Shown here piece after piece: positions 23,179-34,654 of a DNA stretch of 64,000 bases. The DNA lies in assembly GCA_010093485.1 (NCBI GenBank), contig MU001494.1, forward strand, positions 1,891,937 to 1,955,936. Direction: 5' to 3'. The stretch is from Karstenula rhodostoma CBS 690.94. Lineage: Eukaryota > Ascomycota > Dothideomycetes > Pleosporales > Didymosphaeriaceae. The notes beneath the pieces were generated by a model. The model had not been told where the DNA came from. It ran no database searches and was given only the letters and a program-made list of their open reading frames with translations. Both the position numbers and the translations under genes were made by a program. Every line of letters begins with the position of its first letter. Position 1 is the first letter of the stretch.

Positions 23179-25751
23179 ATGAGAGGCATTGCCGAAGCAG
23201 AGTACGCATTCTCTCCCCAGATTGCACCCAAGTACCTGTCTGAACGTGTCTAGGAAACATTGGCGCCAACTCGACGATTTCCACTCGCTCACGGACCTGA
23301 AGATAGCGGTATCTTCGCACAGAGAGCCGCAGATCACAGCTGGCTTGCGCTCCGTATGCTGGAAGGTACTCAGATCTGCCATTCTCGTACTTTGCCTATG
23401 GATGCAATACTAAGTGCTTTTATAGATCTTTCTGCTCTTCAAAACCCTCGATCGCTCATCATGGCCCGCCCGCATCGTGGAGTCGCGTTCTACTTATGCG
23501 TCTCTCCGCTCACACTACCTACGTGGAATCGAATACCCGGATGAGTTGGGGTCCGCGGTCGATCCCCTCAGCGAACATGAAGAGGTACATATGCCTTCCG
23601 TCACCTATCATGTCGTGTATTGACCTCTACTAAGCCTTGAAAGTCACCGTGGACAGCCCTTCGGTCAGACGAAACACTCCGCGCGGAGATTTTCCAGGAC
23701 ATCGAGCGATGCATGCCTGAAAACGTATACTTCCGGCAGCCGGCCACCCAAAACATGATGTTGGACATTCTGTTCGTGTGGTGCAAGATGCACCCGAGCG
23801 TGGGATACCGACAGGGTATGCACGAGATACTGGCACCGATATTATGGGTCACAGAAAGAGACGCAGTGGATATGGCAGGCACAGATAAGAAAGATGCAGA
23901 CCAGATAATGGTGGACATGCTTGACTCGAGCTACATGGAGCACGATACTTTTACGCTGTTCTCGTTGATCATGCAGACCGCCATGTCCTTCTACGCGCCA
24001 GCCGACCCCGACTCCGCGTCTAAGGAAACTCCAATGCTCGTGCGATGCGCAAGGATTTTCGAACGCTACCTCCCAAAGGCCGATCCAGAGTTAGCTTCGC
24101 ATTTGGTGAAGCTGGAGATTGTGCCACAAATATTCCTTCTGTACGTTGCGCTTCTCCCAACCACCAATGTCGCTAACCCTACTGAGGCGCTGGATACGAC
24201 TACTCTTCGGTCGCGAGTTCCCCCTCGACGATGTGCTAAACGTTTGGGATGCGCTATTCGCCATTGACTCCACCCTCGAGCTGGTTGACATGATTTCTGT
24301 CGCCATGTTGCTACGGGTCCGCTGGGATCTTGTAGCTGCCGATACAAATGAAGCGTTTACGTTGTTGCTAAGATACCCAGAACCCAGCGCACCGGCATAT
24401 ACATTCATCAAAGACGCGCTCTATCTCAGAGACCATCTAACACCCGAGGGTGGAGCGGAAATCATCTCGCGGTATGGAAAGAAGGCTCCCGCAATCGACG
24501 CGTCTCCCCAACCGGCTATACGGCTATCGTCACCATCCCCAAATTCATCACATCGCTCGAGAAGCAGCATAGGGTCGCCCAGGGCATTCGTGACCCAACA
24601 GGGAGCAGGGATTGAAGCGCTCCTGCAGGGAGCAGCAAAGAATGTGCTTGAGCGAGGCTCGCAATGGGGCGTCGGAAAAGCGATTCGCGATGCGGTTGGT
24701 GAGGTCAGAAAACACGCCGAAGCCATTCAGTCGGGCGCGCCTTCTACAGCCGTCTCTGGAAACACGACACCAAGGTCAGGTGGACGCGAATATCGCCAGC
24801 CAGCGCAACCACCAGTAGCCAACGCGAGACCTGTATTGGCACGCGCACAGTCTGAGAATGCGCTCAAGAAAATCGAAAGCTTGGAGAGGCGGAGCAAGAA
24901 TCTTGCAAAGATGCTGGAAAGTGCCGTGGGCGAGCTTTGGGATTACCAAAAGGAGCGCAGCGAAGAGAGCAGCGATTCAGCGCAGTCGAAGAAAGACTCG
25001 ATAGAAGCGCTGAGCCTTGCGATTGCGAAAGTACAATTCGTTCAGGTCTACCTTGAGGATTCGTCCATACCACTGCCGGTAGACGAAACTACGGAACAAG
25101 CAGTGAGTTATCCATCTTGCTATCCCAATAAGATACGGTCGAATGTTCGCCCTGTCGACAAAGAAATCATTGCTAATCCTCTAGGCCACGGCCAGCGCAG
25201 CTGCCACACTTCTAGCACCGGAACCCACCTCTCCAGCAGCACTCCCCGAGCGAACAGCAAGCGCCCCTCCAATTCCCAACGCATCAAGACCCGCTTCATC
25301 CACCTCAACCGCGCGGCCTACCTCGCGTGCCTCGAACGCGCAACCTACTTCCCCGCCAGCTCATACCTCACCGCCACGATCATTAGCCTCGTCGAGCCTT
25401 TCTCTCCAACCACCGCGTGCACGACCTACCCTTGCATCCTCCAACTTCTCATGGATGCTCGGTCAGGACTCTACTTCGGCGTCTTCAACGTTCGCATCGA
25501 GTGCCGCACACTCGGCGTTCGCGTCAGACGAGAAGCGAAGGCTCAAGGGTAAAGGTTTCCTTTTCGGAGACGAAGATGAAGCCAACGAGCCTGTACAAGA
25601 GAAGAGAGGTAGTCGAGGCAACCGAGGCAGCATCAGCAGCAAGGCAGGCGCCAAAAACGGGAAAAGCAAAGGGAAGGGGCAGGCGGAGGGCGAAGTCGAA
25701 GAGGAGGTCATTGATTTGGAGGATGTGGGGAAGAGGGATGCAGTGATGTAA
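23179..25751 (+). CDS. TBC-domain Rab GTPase-activating protein
   Basis: Six exons (23179-23201, 23254-23365, 23426-23584, 23644-24140, 24187-25102, 25185-25751) give 757 residues. The TBC domain occupies about residues 35-320. The arginine finger is R120 in IFQDIERC and the glutamine finger Q155 in VGYRQGMHE; both catalytic residues are present. The order GLRSVCWK, then IFLLFKTLDRSSW, resembles TBC1D5-type proteins, which act on Rab7 in endosome/retromer traffic and autophagy. A Ser/Pro-rich and coiled-coil tail follows, ending with an acidic EGEVEEEVIDLEDV. The first exon is only 23 nt; its start was chosen because it restores MRGIAEAEKHW before the domain. Confidence 0.9.
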
Positions 25752-26157
25752 AACCAGCAGAGGAAGGTGATACCTAAGGCCATCTAACGTATGCTCGAGC
25801 ATAGTAAGCATCACACTTCCTACGCTGCTTCACTTCACTTCACATGACATGTCACACCAAACAGCTCATACTGGCCCAGGCATTCTAGCATTCCATCAAG
25901 ATTGTGTATTTGTTTTACTTATTTATTCCATGAATCGAAGGAAGCAGCCAGCCATCTATCCATGCTCGTCCACTACAGCATGTGCCAAAGAGTGGACACG
26001 AAGGATGTCGCATCTTGTCGAAGGTATCGTGTGCAGACGTAAGGACAGACAGTCGACGGAGATCAAATGCCGAGGTATCAAGGACAGATGTGTCGAATCG
26101 AATCGTGTTGTCTTTCAAGGAGACCGAGCCGCCGTCATGATGAGTAGGAGGATAAAT
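25752..26157. other. Convergent 3' regions
   Basis: Lies between the stop of the TBC gene and the end of the metallothionein transcript on the other strand. The plus-strand stretch 25850-26160 is open but without protein-like features; it holds the likely 3' UTR of the metallothionein. Confidence 0.45.
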
Positions 26158-26299
26158 TTCTGTTGGCAGGTTGTCAGCATGAGGCACCCTTGGTGGGGGA
26201 GAAGACAAGAGGTGAAGACGCACATTTTCCGCAGTTGCAGGCGCCCTGAGCGCAGCCGCAGTCGGCGCAGCTGCATCCAGCAGTTCCACAGCCAGGCAT
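26158..26299 (-). CDS. Copper-type metallothionein, 25 residues, intron-split
   Basis: The ATG at 26299 opens MPGCGTAGCSCADCGCAQGA, followed by CNCGK. That gives seven Cys, five of them in C-x-C or C-x2-C spacing, as in the 26-residue Neurospora copper metallothionein. After AAA T at 26224 comes GTGCGT. A 64-bp intron (26160-26223) has branch site TGCTGAC and acceptor CCAACAG; splicing makes the next codon TAA, ending the protein at residue 25. If the intron is kept, the frame runs to 26174 and gives 41 residues with two more Cys. Role: cytosolic copper binding and detoxification. The 5' leader is A/C-rich (CAACAACAAGCAATC), typical of strongly expressed fungal genes. Confidence 0.78.
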
Positions 26300-26409
26300 T
26301 GTTGCTAAGTTAAACTCGGGTGGTTTTGTGGGGAAGGAAAAAGGTGTGTACGTTTGTGTTGATTGCTTGTTGTTGCTGATGGCTCGCAAAGAGAGGGAGG
26401 GGTAGGCGG

Positions 26410-26422
26410 GGTCTTTATCTCT
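26410..26422 (-). promoter_or_regulatory. Possible TATA-like box of metallothionein gene
   Basis: The minus strand reads GAGATAAAGACCCC about 115 bases upstream of the ATG, followed by a CT-rich tract (CCCCTCCCTCTCTTT) and an A/C-rich leader. This arrangement is common in highly expressed fungal genes. No copper-factor site was identified with confidence. Confidence 0.3.
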
Positions 26423-28632
26423 CACGGCGCTCGGCACGCGCCGCCACTGCGTCGCTCGCTCTGCAACGCCCAGCGTTACGGCGCACCAGCTGTTGCCCGC
26501 GCGCGATTGGAGAGTCGTCCGCCAGCGCCCGCTTAGGGTGGGCTGGCCGCCCGCACAATTCACTCAGGGCACAGGCGTTGCCGCTTCCGGCGGCGCGCCC
26601 CACGGAACTTGCTCAAACAGGATTGGCGGGCGCTCTGCGCGAGTTGTGCGGTGCGTGGAAAAGCAAACGAGAGGGATTACTGCGGAGGGCGAGACATGGA
26701 TGGGAGGTCGTGGCGGGTGGCGAACACGCGTGGACTGACACATTGCCATCACGAACGGAGAAATCCCCAGGGCGTGTCGGTGGGAGGGCTGCTCGAGCAG
26801 TGGCGCGCTGCTGTTTCGAGTATGACTTTGCTGGCTGGCATGTGGATACCACCGATAACATATCGATCGGAAGACCAAACCCACCGGTCCGATGCTCAAC
26901 GCACCTCGCGGCATTCCTTCAACTCGGGAGCTACTGTACTTGGTGAACAAATGAGATATCATTTCTACACCCCAAATGTCCACAGTACTGTGTAGGTATG
27001 TATGCTCGGACGACTTGCAGTGCCCTGCATACTCTCCACCACACTACAGCATACTAGACGCAACGAACGTGTACCTGCCAAGTCGCAGCGACTCACTCAA
27101 CAAACCCTTCCTTCTCCCGAATGCCCGAACCACTGTCTACGATGTGTACGTCTAGTCGACATGTTCCGCTGTAGAAAGCCAACCTTGGCCGCCGCCGGCC
27201 AAACACGACACCCGCGTTTTTACGTACTTGGAGCGAATGCAAGTCTCACAGTCACCTTACCTCACCTCACACCACCACGCATCACCACGCATCACCACCT
27301 ATCCAGCCCAAAACACGGCGTCCCAGAAACGTTATCCCTATGCAGTGTAAACCACAAGCAATGCTGCGCGGCCCCGCGTCCTCCACTCGGCAGAAAAAAA
27401 AAACCCTTACCAGACACCCCTCTCCAGAACGCAACTATAACAGACCACTACAATAAGAACAAGACATAGATACCGTAAGCTAGGCCCTTTCTACACTGGA
27501 TGCCCATCACAGTATGCCCCCCGCCAACCTCGGCCGGCTACCCCCGGCCTTCCTTCACCCACCTATCCTATCCGTACTGCACCACGCTTACATACACCCA
27601 ACCTCACCTCACCCTAACCCCCCCGAAACCGCCCGCGGCTGCAGCGGTATCCCCCCACCCAGCGTACCCACGCGGTGAGCTCAGCGGCGCGCCTCCGACA
27701 GGGGCAGGGGGCGACTCGACTGCGGGGCTTCGCCACTTTGCCCGACGACGTGAAGGATTGGTGTGTGTGCATCTCGAGCGACCGCGCAACCCACGCCCGT
27801 CTGTGACGTAGATATTGCATGTCCGTTGGTGGAGCTGTCGAAACGTGAACAGTCAACCCCAGGCAGGGGGAGTCCATCAAGTCTTGATTCGCGTCGAAAC
27901 CCATGTGTACTGTAATGTACCATGCAAGTGCCTACAGTCAGCGTCACATCATTACACAAGACACAGTAATGCATACGTAAGTTCCAACAAAGGGCCACGT
28001 GCCAGCGCCCGCCCGTCCAGGCAGCCGCTGCAGCGTGTATTAGATTCATTGGAGGCTTCGCACTCGCGCTGCTGCCCGGCAGCGCACACCTCGTCCCCCA
28101 ACGCGCAGTGCCGGCTGTTGCCAGAGAGTAGAGTCTTTGTTCAAAAGGGTATATACAAAAATGGTGATGCAAAGCTAAAAGCAAGATGCGGAAACAAAAA
28201 AGACCCTTCGAGTGCCTTTCCCAAAGCCAGTGTTGAAGCCTGACAAGTGACGTATGCCCATACGGGTATGTCTGAGGGAAGACTCTCTTTGCAAAGGTAG
28301 ACAGTAGTCCGCCCTGCTGGCCCTTGGCGACCGATCGCTTCTTTTAGTAAAGTGTTTGAAGAAGAGAAGCATGCGGAGAATAGCGTAGAATGGTGATGGT
28401 GAAAAGACCCAGAATAACCCAAATATGGATCGCATCAGCACTTGACGGATCTTCTCAAAGCAACGATGAGGGGGTATGACAAACATAAAATCAAGGAAAC
28501 CCAGAATTCCAACCCAAAAGCCAGTATTTTCATGCCGCGTCGATGAACATCAAAGATCGAGTATCATGCGCGTCGTAGGCCTTTCGTGACCCATCAATCT
28601 CAAGAAGAACGCCAATCCGGATGTCGGCCCGG
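26423..28632. other. Long gene-poor stretch
   Basis: About 2.2 kb with no gene recognised. It includes a short CATCACCACG direct repeat near 27275-27300 and C-rich runs at 27500-27660. The right end is the 3' region of the STB3-like gene. Frames longer than 100 codons here are low-complexity. Confidence 0.5.
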
Positions 28633-29757
28633 CTACATAGAGCCCATGGCAATCAATGCCTCGATAGCCTCGCGCTCGGCGAGTTGACCTCGGGATCCAG
28701 TAACGCCAATAGATGCAGGAAGAGTGTCCGTGTTTCCACGGGATGCAGTGTAAGAAGCAGAATTAAAGGCCGGAGTGGGTGTCCTCGCGGCAAGGGAATG
28801 AGGCACAGATTGCGCCGAAGCTGAGCGGAAGGTCCGGGAGAGGTAGTTGTAGTCGCGGTAGACGGGGCGCGTAGGTTGACGCTTCTGTCGAAGTGCCTCG
28901 GGTCCAACGGCAGACCAGTCCTCTTCGTCCGTCTCGTCGTCCATGTCGTTGCCCAGATCCATAGCTGACGTGCCAGACTCGCTCGTCTCGGAGCCGTCCA
29001 GGGACATCTGATCGGCCATGTCTTCGTCGCGGCTATCAGGGGAGCCAGCAGCCCAGCTCCCAACGAAGTCGTCACGCCCGTGACGTAAGATCTTGGGCAT
29101 GTGGAGGCCAGCCTGGCTGTCCAAGCTCGCAGGGGGTGTCATGCCGTGGTGAGACGCGCCGTGCGCCCCGATAGGGACTCCCCGGTTCGCCTGCGACGAG
29201 TGTCCGGCCACGCTCCATCGCCCCCAGCCAACCTTCTCAAACTTGACTTCGCCGTGAAGCCCGCCGCCAGCGCGATGTTCCAGCGCAGCAACGACCAACC
29301 TCCGAGCCTTGGAGGGCGGAAGGCCTGAGAAACCGGGAACGGAGTGGGTGAGATGGGCCATCATCTCGCGAATGGGCATGGCGCCATGGCCCAGAATAAT
29401 CCCGGGCAGATGGTGTTTGGCCAGCATGATGGCGGTGATCTGACGCGTCGCGTCCAAGCCCGCAAGCGCCTCCTTGGAGAGCGCCGGAGCAGGCTGGTCC
29501 TGCACGGCAGCGTGCTCGAGCGCATCATCGAGGTCGATATCCATATCCCTAGATAGCGGCGAAGGCGACCTCACCGCGCCTGGCATGCCAGGGCGGCCCT
29601 TGTGCGCTGGCAAGGTCGGCGATATCGAGCTTGGAGGTGTCGGCATGGCGGACGTGAGTCCGCCATCTTGTGGTATGGGTATGTTCGCAGTGGCCGACCG
29701 GTTCGCGAAGGCGACGGCGAGGTTGGAGACGGGATGGCGGGTTGCGACAGCAGCCAT
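28633..29757 (-). CDS. STB3-like Sin3-binding transcription regulator
   Basis: A single exon of 374 residues. I start at 29757 (MAAVATRHPVSNLAVAF) because the preceding 67 codons of open frame are low-complexity. A MPTPPSSISPTLPA motif (about residues 38-51) is characteristic of the family. The Stb3 DNA-binding region follows at about 103-183, with LPGIILGHGAMPIREMMAHL, FSGLPPSKARRLVVAALE and EVKFEKVGWGRW. In yeast Stb3 binds the ribosomal RNA processing element and recruits Sin3/Rpd3 to control ribosome-biogenesis genes under TOR; this role is known for the family and inferred here. Acidic DMDDETDEEDW lies before the C-terminal tail. Confidence 0.88.
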   Translation of the reverse strand: MAAVATRHPVSNLAVAFANRSATANIPIPQDGGLTSAMPTPPSSISPTLPAHKGRPGMPGAVRSPSPLSRDMDIDLDDALEHAAVQDQPAPALSKEALAGLDATRQITAIMLAKHHLPGIILGHGAMPIREMMAHLTHSVPGFSGLPPSKARRLVVAALEHRAGGGLHGEVKFEKVGWGRWSVAGHSSQANRGVPIGAHGASHHGMTPPASLDSQAGLHMPKILRHGRDDFVGSWAAGSPDSRDEDMADQMSLDGSETSESGTSAMDLGNDMDDETDEEDWSAVGPEALRQKRQPTRPVYRDYNYLSRTFRSASAQSVPHSLAARTPTPAFNSASYTASRGNTDTLPASIGVTGSRGQLAEREAIEALIAMGSM

Positions 29758-31058
29758 GATTCCGGTCAGGCGTGCAGGAGTTGGGACGGAACGGTAAGGG
29801 CAGCTGACACGATGACTCAGGGAAGGCACTGTCTGACCGAGGGCAGCAGCGCGCGAAACAGTGGGCAGAGAGACAGCGAGGGCTGTCGACGGCGTATTAA
29901 GGCGCGAGCGACGGGCGGTTGCAGTGATTGTTGTCGTGGTTGTTATCGAGGAGCGCAAGCTGCAGCGAGTTGCTTGCTTGGGGGTTCCGAGGGATCGGCG
30001 ATGATCTGCGAGCGAGGACGATGGGTTGCGAGCGACGGGGCGGTTGCGGGGCGAGCAGGGTGTTTGGTGACAGGTGAATGTGCGTCTGCGTTCGTTTGTG
30101 GGTGCTATCCAGGTCTCTTTGCGAGGCAGTCAGTTCTTTGTTGCGTTGCAGGTCTGAGCAAGATGCTGGGCAGACAGGAGATGATAACGGAAGCCAGGTC
30201 GGGGCGGTGGCGCATCCCATTGGCCAAAGGCCGGGGCCCACTCGAGGAAGGGGCGACCGGGGTCTTGACGGCAGCCACAGTTCAGGTAGCGTCATGATGG
30301 TCATCTGCGCGCGCAGCCAACGCTTCGTGACCAAGCCACCGTCAGTCTTGGTGCGCGCTCGCAAAACAGGGCACGGCGCGCTCGCTGCTGCTGCTGCTGC
30401 TGCTCGACTCGCGCACACGGCGGTGAATGTGCGCCCTCGATGCTGTCATGACCGATGCGTCTTCCGAGTCCAGCCGACTCATCGATTCATGGCACATGGC
30501 ACCACCCGTATCAACACGCACCCCATGCCCGCCGTGCCCCAACACTATTGGCCTTATCTCGAGCGCGGGGTCTTGCCCTCGGAATCCGCACAGCCAGACG
30601 ATGCTGCGTGAGGGGAAGCATGGAAACCACCGGAAGCGGGCTGCCTCGCTTCGGCTGACAGTTCGCGCCATTCCGAGGGATAAGCAACGAAGGACGCCCC
30701 CCCAGAAACACACGTGTCGCATCGCTGCAGCACATCGCGCACAACCGCGCCGACACTCTTCGAAGCGCGTGTTTTGAGCCCCGCTTTTGTCCGCAACCTG
30801 AGCAATGCCAGGCAGGTGCCTCCGCACTATGTAGAAGGCACCGGCGTCTGGCCAACCCATACGGCCTGCCCTGGGCTCTGCTGTGCCCACGTGTCTCCAG
30901 TGTGCGGTAGACGTGCAAAACCACATCCTCGACCCCGAGAGCTGTTCCAGTGCGACGAGGGGCAGTTGCGCAAACAGTCGGCCTGCGTGCAAGCCTGCTC
31001 AACCTTGATTGGCCCCGCCAACATATTTCCGTATGGCCTTCGCTCCATCAGTCCCCAT
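29758..31058. other. Promoter of STB3-like gene and 3' side of TOP3
   Basis: No additional gene recognised. Contains the GCT trinucleotide run at 30384-30404. If TOP3 has a fourth intron starting at GTAAGT (31085), its last exon would lie in 30827-30990. Confidence 0.45.
30384..30404. repeat. (GCT)7 microsatellite
   Basis: Seven uninterrupted GCT units in the stretch between the STB3-like gene and TOP3, outside any supported coding exon. Confidence 0.9.
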
Positions 31059-33189
31059 TCAACACCAAACGTGTGCGCCACTTACATCTTTTAGCACGTT
31101 GATCTGCTGCTGTGTGCGGAGGAACACGGCTCTGTACTGCTCCAGATTCTGCTGCACCACATCGCGGCGTGTGCTGCGGCCCTCGCAGATGGCTCTCATC
31201 TGAACCTCCATCTGCCGGCTGGGTTAGCGCCCACTTCTGATAACGCCACCCATGTCTCATACTACATACCTCCTTGCGTAGGAACGGTTTGCTGAGGCTG
31301 GTCTCGAACCCCACGTTATCATATCCCTCAATGAGGGCTACTCCCAACGTCGTCGGAATGAATTCCTGTACTCCGCCGGTACCTCCTGCCCCGTTTTGAG
31401 CTGCTGCACCTCCACGGCCCCCTCTTCCGCCGCGACCGCGCCCTCGCCCTCTGCCCACACCTCGCTCGGCAGCACCTTGGTGGCCTGCACCACCACCTCC
31501 TCCCTTGGGACGTGCAACGACGTATTCGCGTTCTTTGATCTTTGCAATGTGCTCGGCCATTGTCGCGTCGGTGCCAATGCCGTTGGCATCCATGAGCGCA
31601 ATGAGCTCGGGTTCCGTCAAATAGCCCGGCGCTGTTGTCTGCCCATCGCACATGGTTGCCTCTTTCGGTTCAAACATTTCGCCCACAGTGTATCGGGGCA
31701 GATTCTGACTGCTTTCCCACTTGTCGTATGGGTACACGTCGAGATAGTTCCGTTCAATGACAGTAAGCCCGTGGACGTGGAAATCTTCACCTCCATAGTC
31801 AATCTCGATATCCGTAGCTTCGCCCACTGCGTCTTCAGAACAGCAAGCGAGAAAGCGCCGTACAACGAATTCGTACACACGCTTCTCGTTGTCGTTGAGT
31901 TGGCTCGGGTTAACGTAGTTTACCGGGTGGATTGGAGGGTGAGCTTTGTCGTTGTTGCGGCCGTTGCGAGGTTGATTGAATCCACCATTCATCAGGCCTG
32001 TAGCGAACGCGCCCCACCGGTTGTCCTGCTCTTGTCTCTCAACCATCTTTCGCAGATCCATGTCCTTGTCAAACTGGTCCGTCTCGGTACGCGGGTAGCT
32101 GATCCAACCCTTCGTGTATAGGTCCTCGGCAACCTTCATGACCTCTTGAGAGGTCATCCGAAGGAATCTACTTCCCATCTTTTGTAGTTCGACTGTGGTG
32201 AGGGGCAGCGGCTTCCACTTTTTCGTTGGCTTCTTCTGCGTCTTGGTAACTTTTGCGTGCTTTGAGAGCAAGCACCTCTCGTAAATGATGATGACGGCCA
32301 TCCTGTCAAAGAGATGCCCTCTTCGCCAAGAGAATTTGACATTGATACCGTCCTTCTCATGACCGACTCTGATGTACCAGAAAGGCTCCGGAACAAAATT
32401 GCGCACACGCAGATATCTGTCGACGACGAAACCGAGGGTAGGGAATTGACAAGATCCATAACTGATTACCTTCTTCTGCTCACCTTGCTGGGGAAGCATC
32501 TGCTGTAGAGACAACGTCTGCATGCGGGTGAAGGCGGCGCCTAGACGGAGGTCCAGCTCGATTCGTGCCGAAACTGCATTTGCTTGAGCTTCGTCTAGCT
32601 GAATCGGAGTTCGAGCGGCTTGAATGATGTGCCTAGAGCCGCCATCAGTGATATTACTTTACGTGCTGTCCATTACTTACGCTCTCTCAATGTTGCTGAA
32701 TCTTGCCCGCCACACTTGCATGTTGGGGTTGGCCTTTAGCGCAATGTCGCGAATCTCAGTTCCAATGTGCTCCCCCTCTCGGTCGCAATCGGTCCAGATG
32801 AAAAGAATGGTGTTGTATCTAGCCTGGGCTTCGATGTTGCTTGCGACAACTTTCTTGTCTTCTGCAATCTGAGTAACGATTGGCGCATCGAACAGATCCG
32901 AGGGTGGACATGAATGCCACTTTCGATATCGATCCTGGAAATCCTGGGCCTGGATATGGCCCGCCACGCAAGTGAAAGTGACTGAAGATTGACCCCATCG
33001 CTGGAAGTCGTAGTCGAATTTATAGTTCTTGACCCATTGTATGCCGCGAACATTTTCCTGGCGCCGTGTAAGTATCCAGCAATTTGTGAAACAGTCGTAT
33101 ACACTCACTGCTCGAACCTGACCTCCGAGATGGTTGGCTACAGCCTTTGCTATCGAGGGCTTCTCCGCAACGCACAGGATCCGCGCCAT
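31059..33189 (-). CDS. TOP3: DNA topoisomerase III
   Basis: Four exons (33189-33109, 33057-32681, 32632-31270, 31211-31059) give about 657 residues, matching yeast Top3. The Toprim domain starts MARILCVAEKPSIAKAV and contains the acidic cluster TDCDREGEHIG. The catalytic tyrosine is Y332 in GWISYPRTETDQ. A Gly/Arg-rich insert (GRGRGRGGRGGRGG, about residue 540) interrupts the gate region between IKEREYVVARP and EFIPTTLGVALIEGY. With Sgs1/BLM and Rmi1 the family dissolves double Holliday junctions in the nucleus. The last residues are uncertain: GTAAGT right after VLKD could start a further intron. Confidence 0.93.
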
Positions 33190-33464
33190 GCCGCCTTACC
33201 CCTCGGATGCACGAGTGAAGTCTGGATCTGACGATCATGTGAAGACGCGTCGAGCCATAGGAGGCGCGTCGGCCCATGTGCACGGGCCTGGCAGATCAGG
33301 TCAGATCTGGCAGGCCCACAGAAACAAGCGAGGGTACCCTCCTTCAACGACAGGTCAACGACAGGTGTATGACGCCAGTGCGGTCATCGGTCATCGCTGC
33401 CGCGCAACTTTGCAGTACTTCAAGTGCGAGAGAAACACTGTGTGCCTCCTGAAGTCACATCGAA

Positions 33465-34654
33465 ATGCTGGATCTACGACCAACCTTGCGCGTGGCGCTA
33501 CCCGTTGTCAAAACCCTCCCCGAATGCGCAGACTTCTCCAGGACCGTCTCGCCGTTTCTTCCGCAGCTGTACGACTTGCCGCAGAGGATTTTCGATAACA
33601 TCAACAACCTAGAAGCGCTCCAACACGTGTACCTCTCGACGAACCCCCTGGTCACCGCTCTCAGTTTCTCTCTATTCCTCACGCCAATCGTCTTCATTGT
33701 CGCCGAAATCAACAAGAACTACTCGCAGGTGGATCGCTTGTGGAGCATATTGCCCGTTATCTACAATTCGCATTATGCCTTGTGGGCGCATCTGGCAGGA
33801 CTTCCTACGCAGCGACTGGACCATGTCATGGCCGTCACCCTCTTGTGGGGTGCGAGGTTGACCTTCAACTACTGGCGGAAGGGAGGATACAGCGTCGGCT
33901 CTGAGGACTACAGATGGAACATCGTGAAAGACTACGCTGGTCCTGTTGCCATGTTCTTCTTCAACATCGTCTTCATCTCGCTGGCGCAGAATGTTAGTAT
34001 CCCATATCCTTATTGCAAGGCGCGCATGATGCTCGAAGAGTCCACCCTGATTTACGACAGATACTTCTCTTTGCCATTACCACACCGACCTACGTGCTCC
34101 TTCTCTGTTCACGCATCACCGGGGACGAGCTCACTTTCTACGACAGCCTCTTCTCCAAGATCATTTTCGTCGTCGTACTCATCGAGTTCTATGCCGATCA
34201 GCAGCAATGGAACTTCCACGGCGCCAAGAATGCGTACAAGGCAACAGCAAAAGTACCCAAGGAATACAGCTATACCCGCGACCAGCTTGATCGCGGTTTC
34301 AACACTAGCGGTCTTTGGGCATGGTCGCGCCATCCGAACTTTGCCGCGGAGCAGGGCGTGTGGCTCGCGTTATATCAGTGGTCTTGCTCTGAGTCGGAGA
34401 CATACGTCAATTGGTGCTTTGCGGCCGCGCTCTCCTACTTGATTCTCTTCCAGGCCAGCACCTGGCTCACAGAGTTGCTCAGTGCGAAGAAGTACCCGGA
34501 CTATAAGATCTACCAAAAGCGAGTGGGCAGATTCTTGCCCAAGACTGCCACTGGAAGTATGGATGGACCTACTATCAATGTCGATGCGGTCGATCAGAAA
34601 CAGCAGGGAGCTCCAAAAGCTGTGAAAGCTACTGGCAGTACAAGGAGAAGGTGA
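33465..34654 (+). CDS. DUF1295 (steroid 5-alpha-reductase-like) membrane protein
   Basis: Two exons, 33465-33992 and 34061-34654, with a 68-bp intron; 373 residues. Several membrane segments are visible (about residues 60-82, 98-118, 157-175, 178-195, 205-222, 282-305). The C-terminal family signature GLWAWSRHPNFAAEQGVWLA fits the NADPH-binding end of DUF1295 and isoprenylcysteine-methyltransferase/5-alpha-reductase-like enzymes. A basic Ser/Thr tail follows. It is probably an ER oxidoreductase acting on a lipid; substrate is unknown. The gene is divergent from TOP3 across only 275 bp, so they may share a promoter. Confidence 0.87.

Noticed and set aside
24421..24726. Minus-strand frames inside the TBC gene
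   Set aside because: Antisense of a confidently assigned coding exon.
27260..27310. CATCACCACG repeats considered as a CRISPR-like or regulatory array
   Set aside because: Only two or three short imperfect copies with no spacers of regular length; a simple C/A-rich repeat in a eukaryotic intergenic region.
30342..31002. 216-codon minus-strand frame between STB3-like gene and TOP3
   Set aside because: Overlaps three other frames of equal quality and shows no homology pattern; Cys/Arg/Ser-rich shadow.
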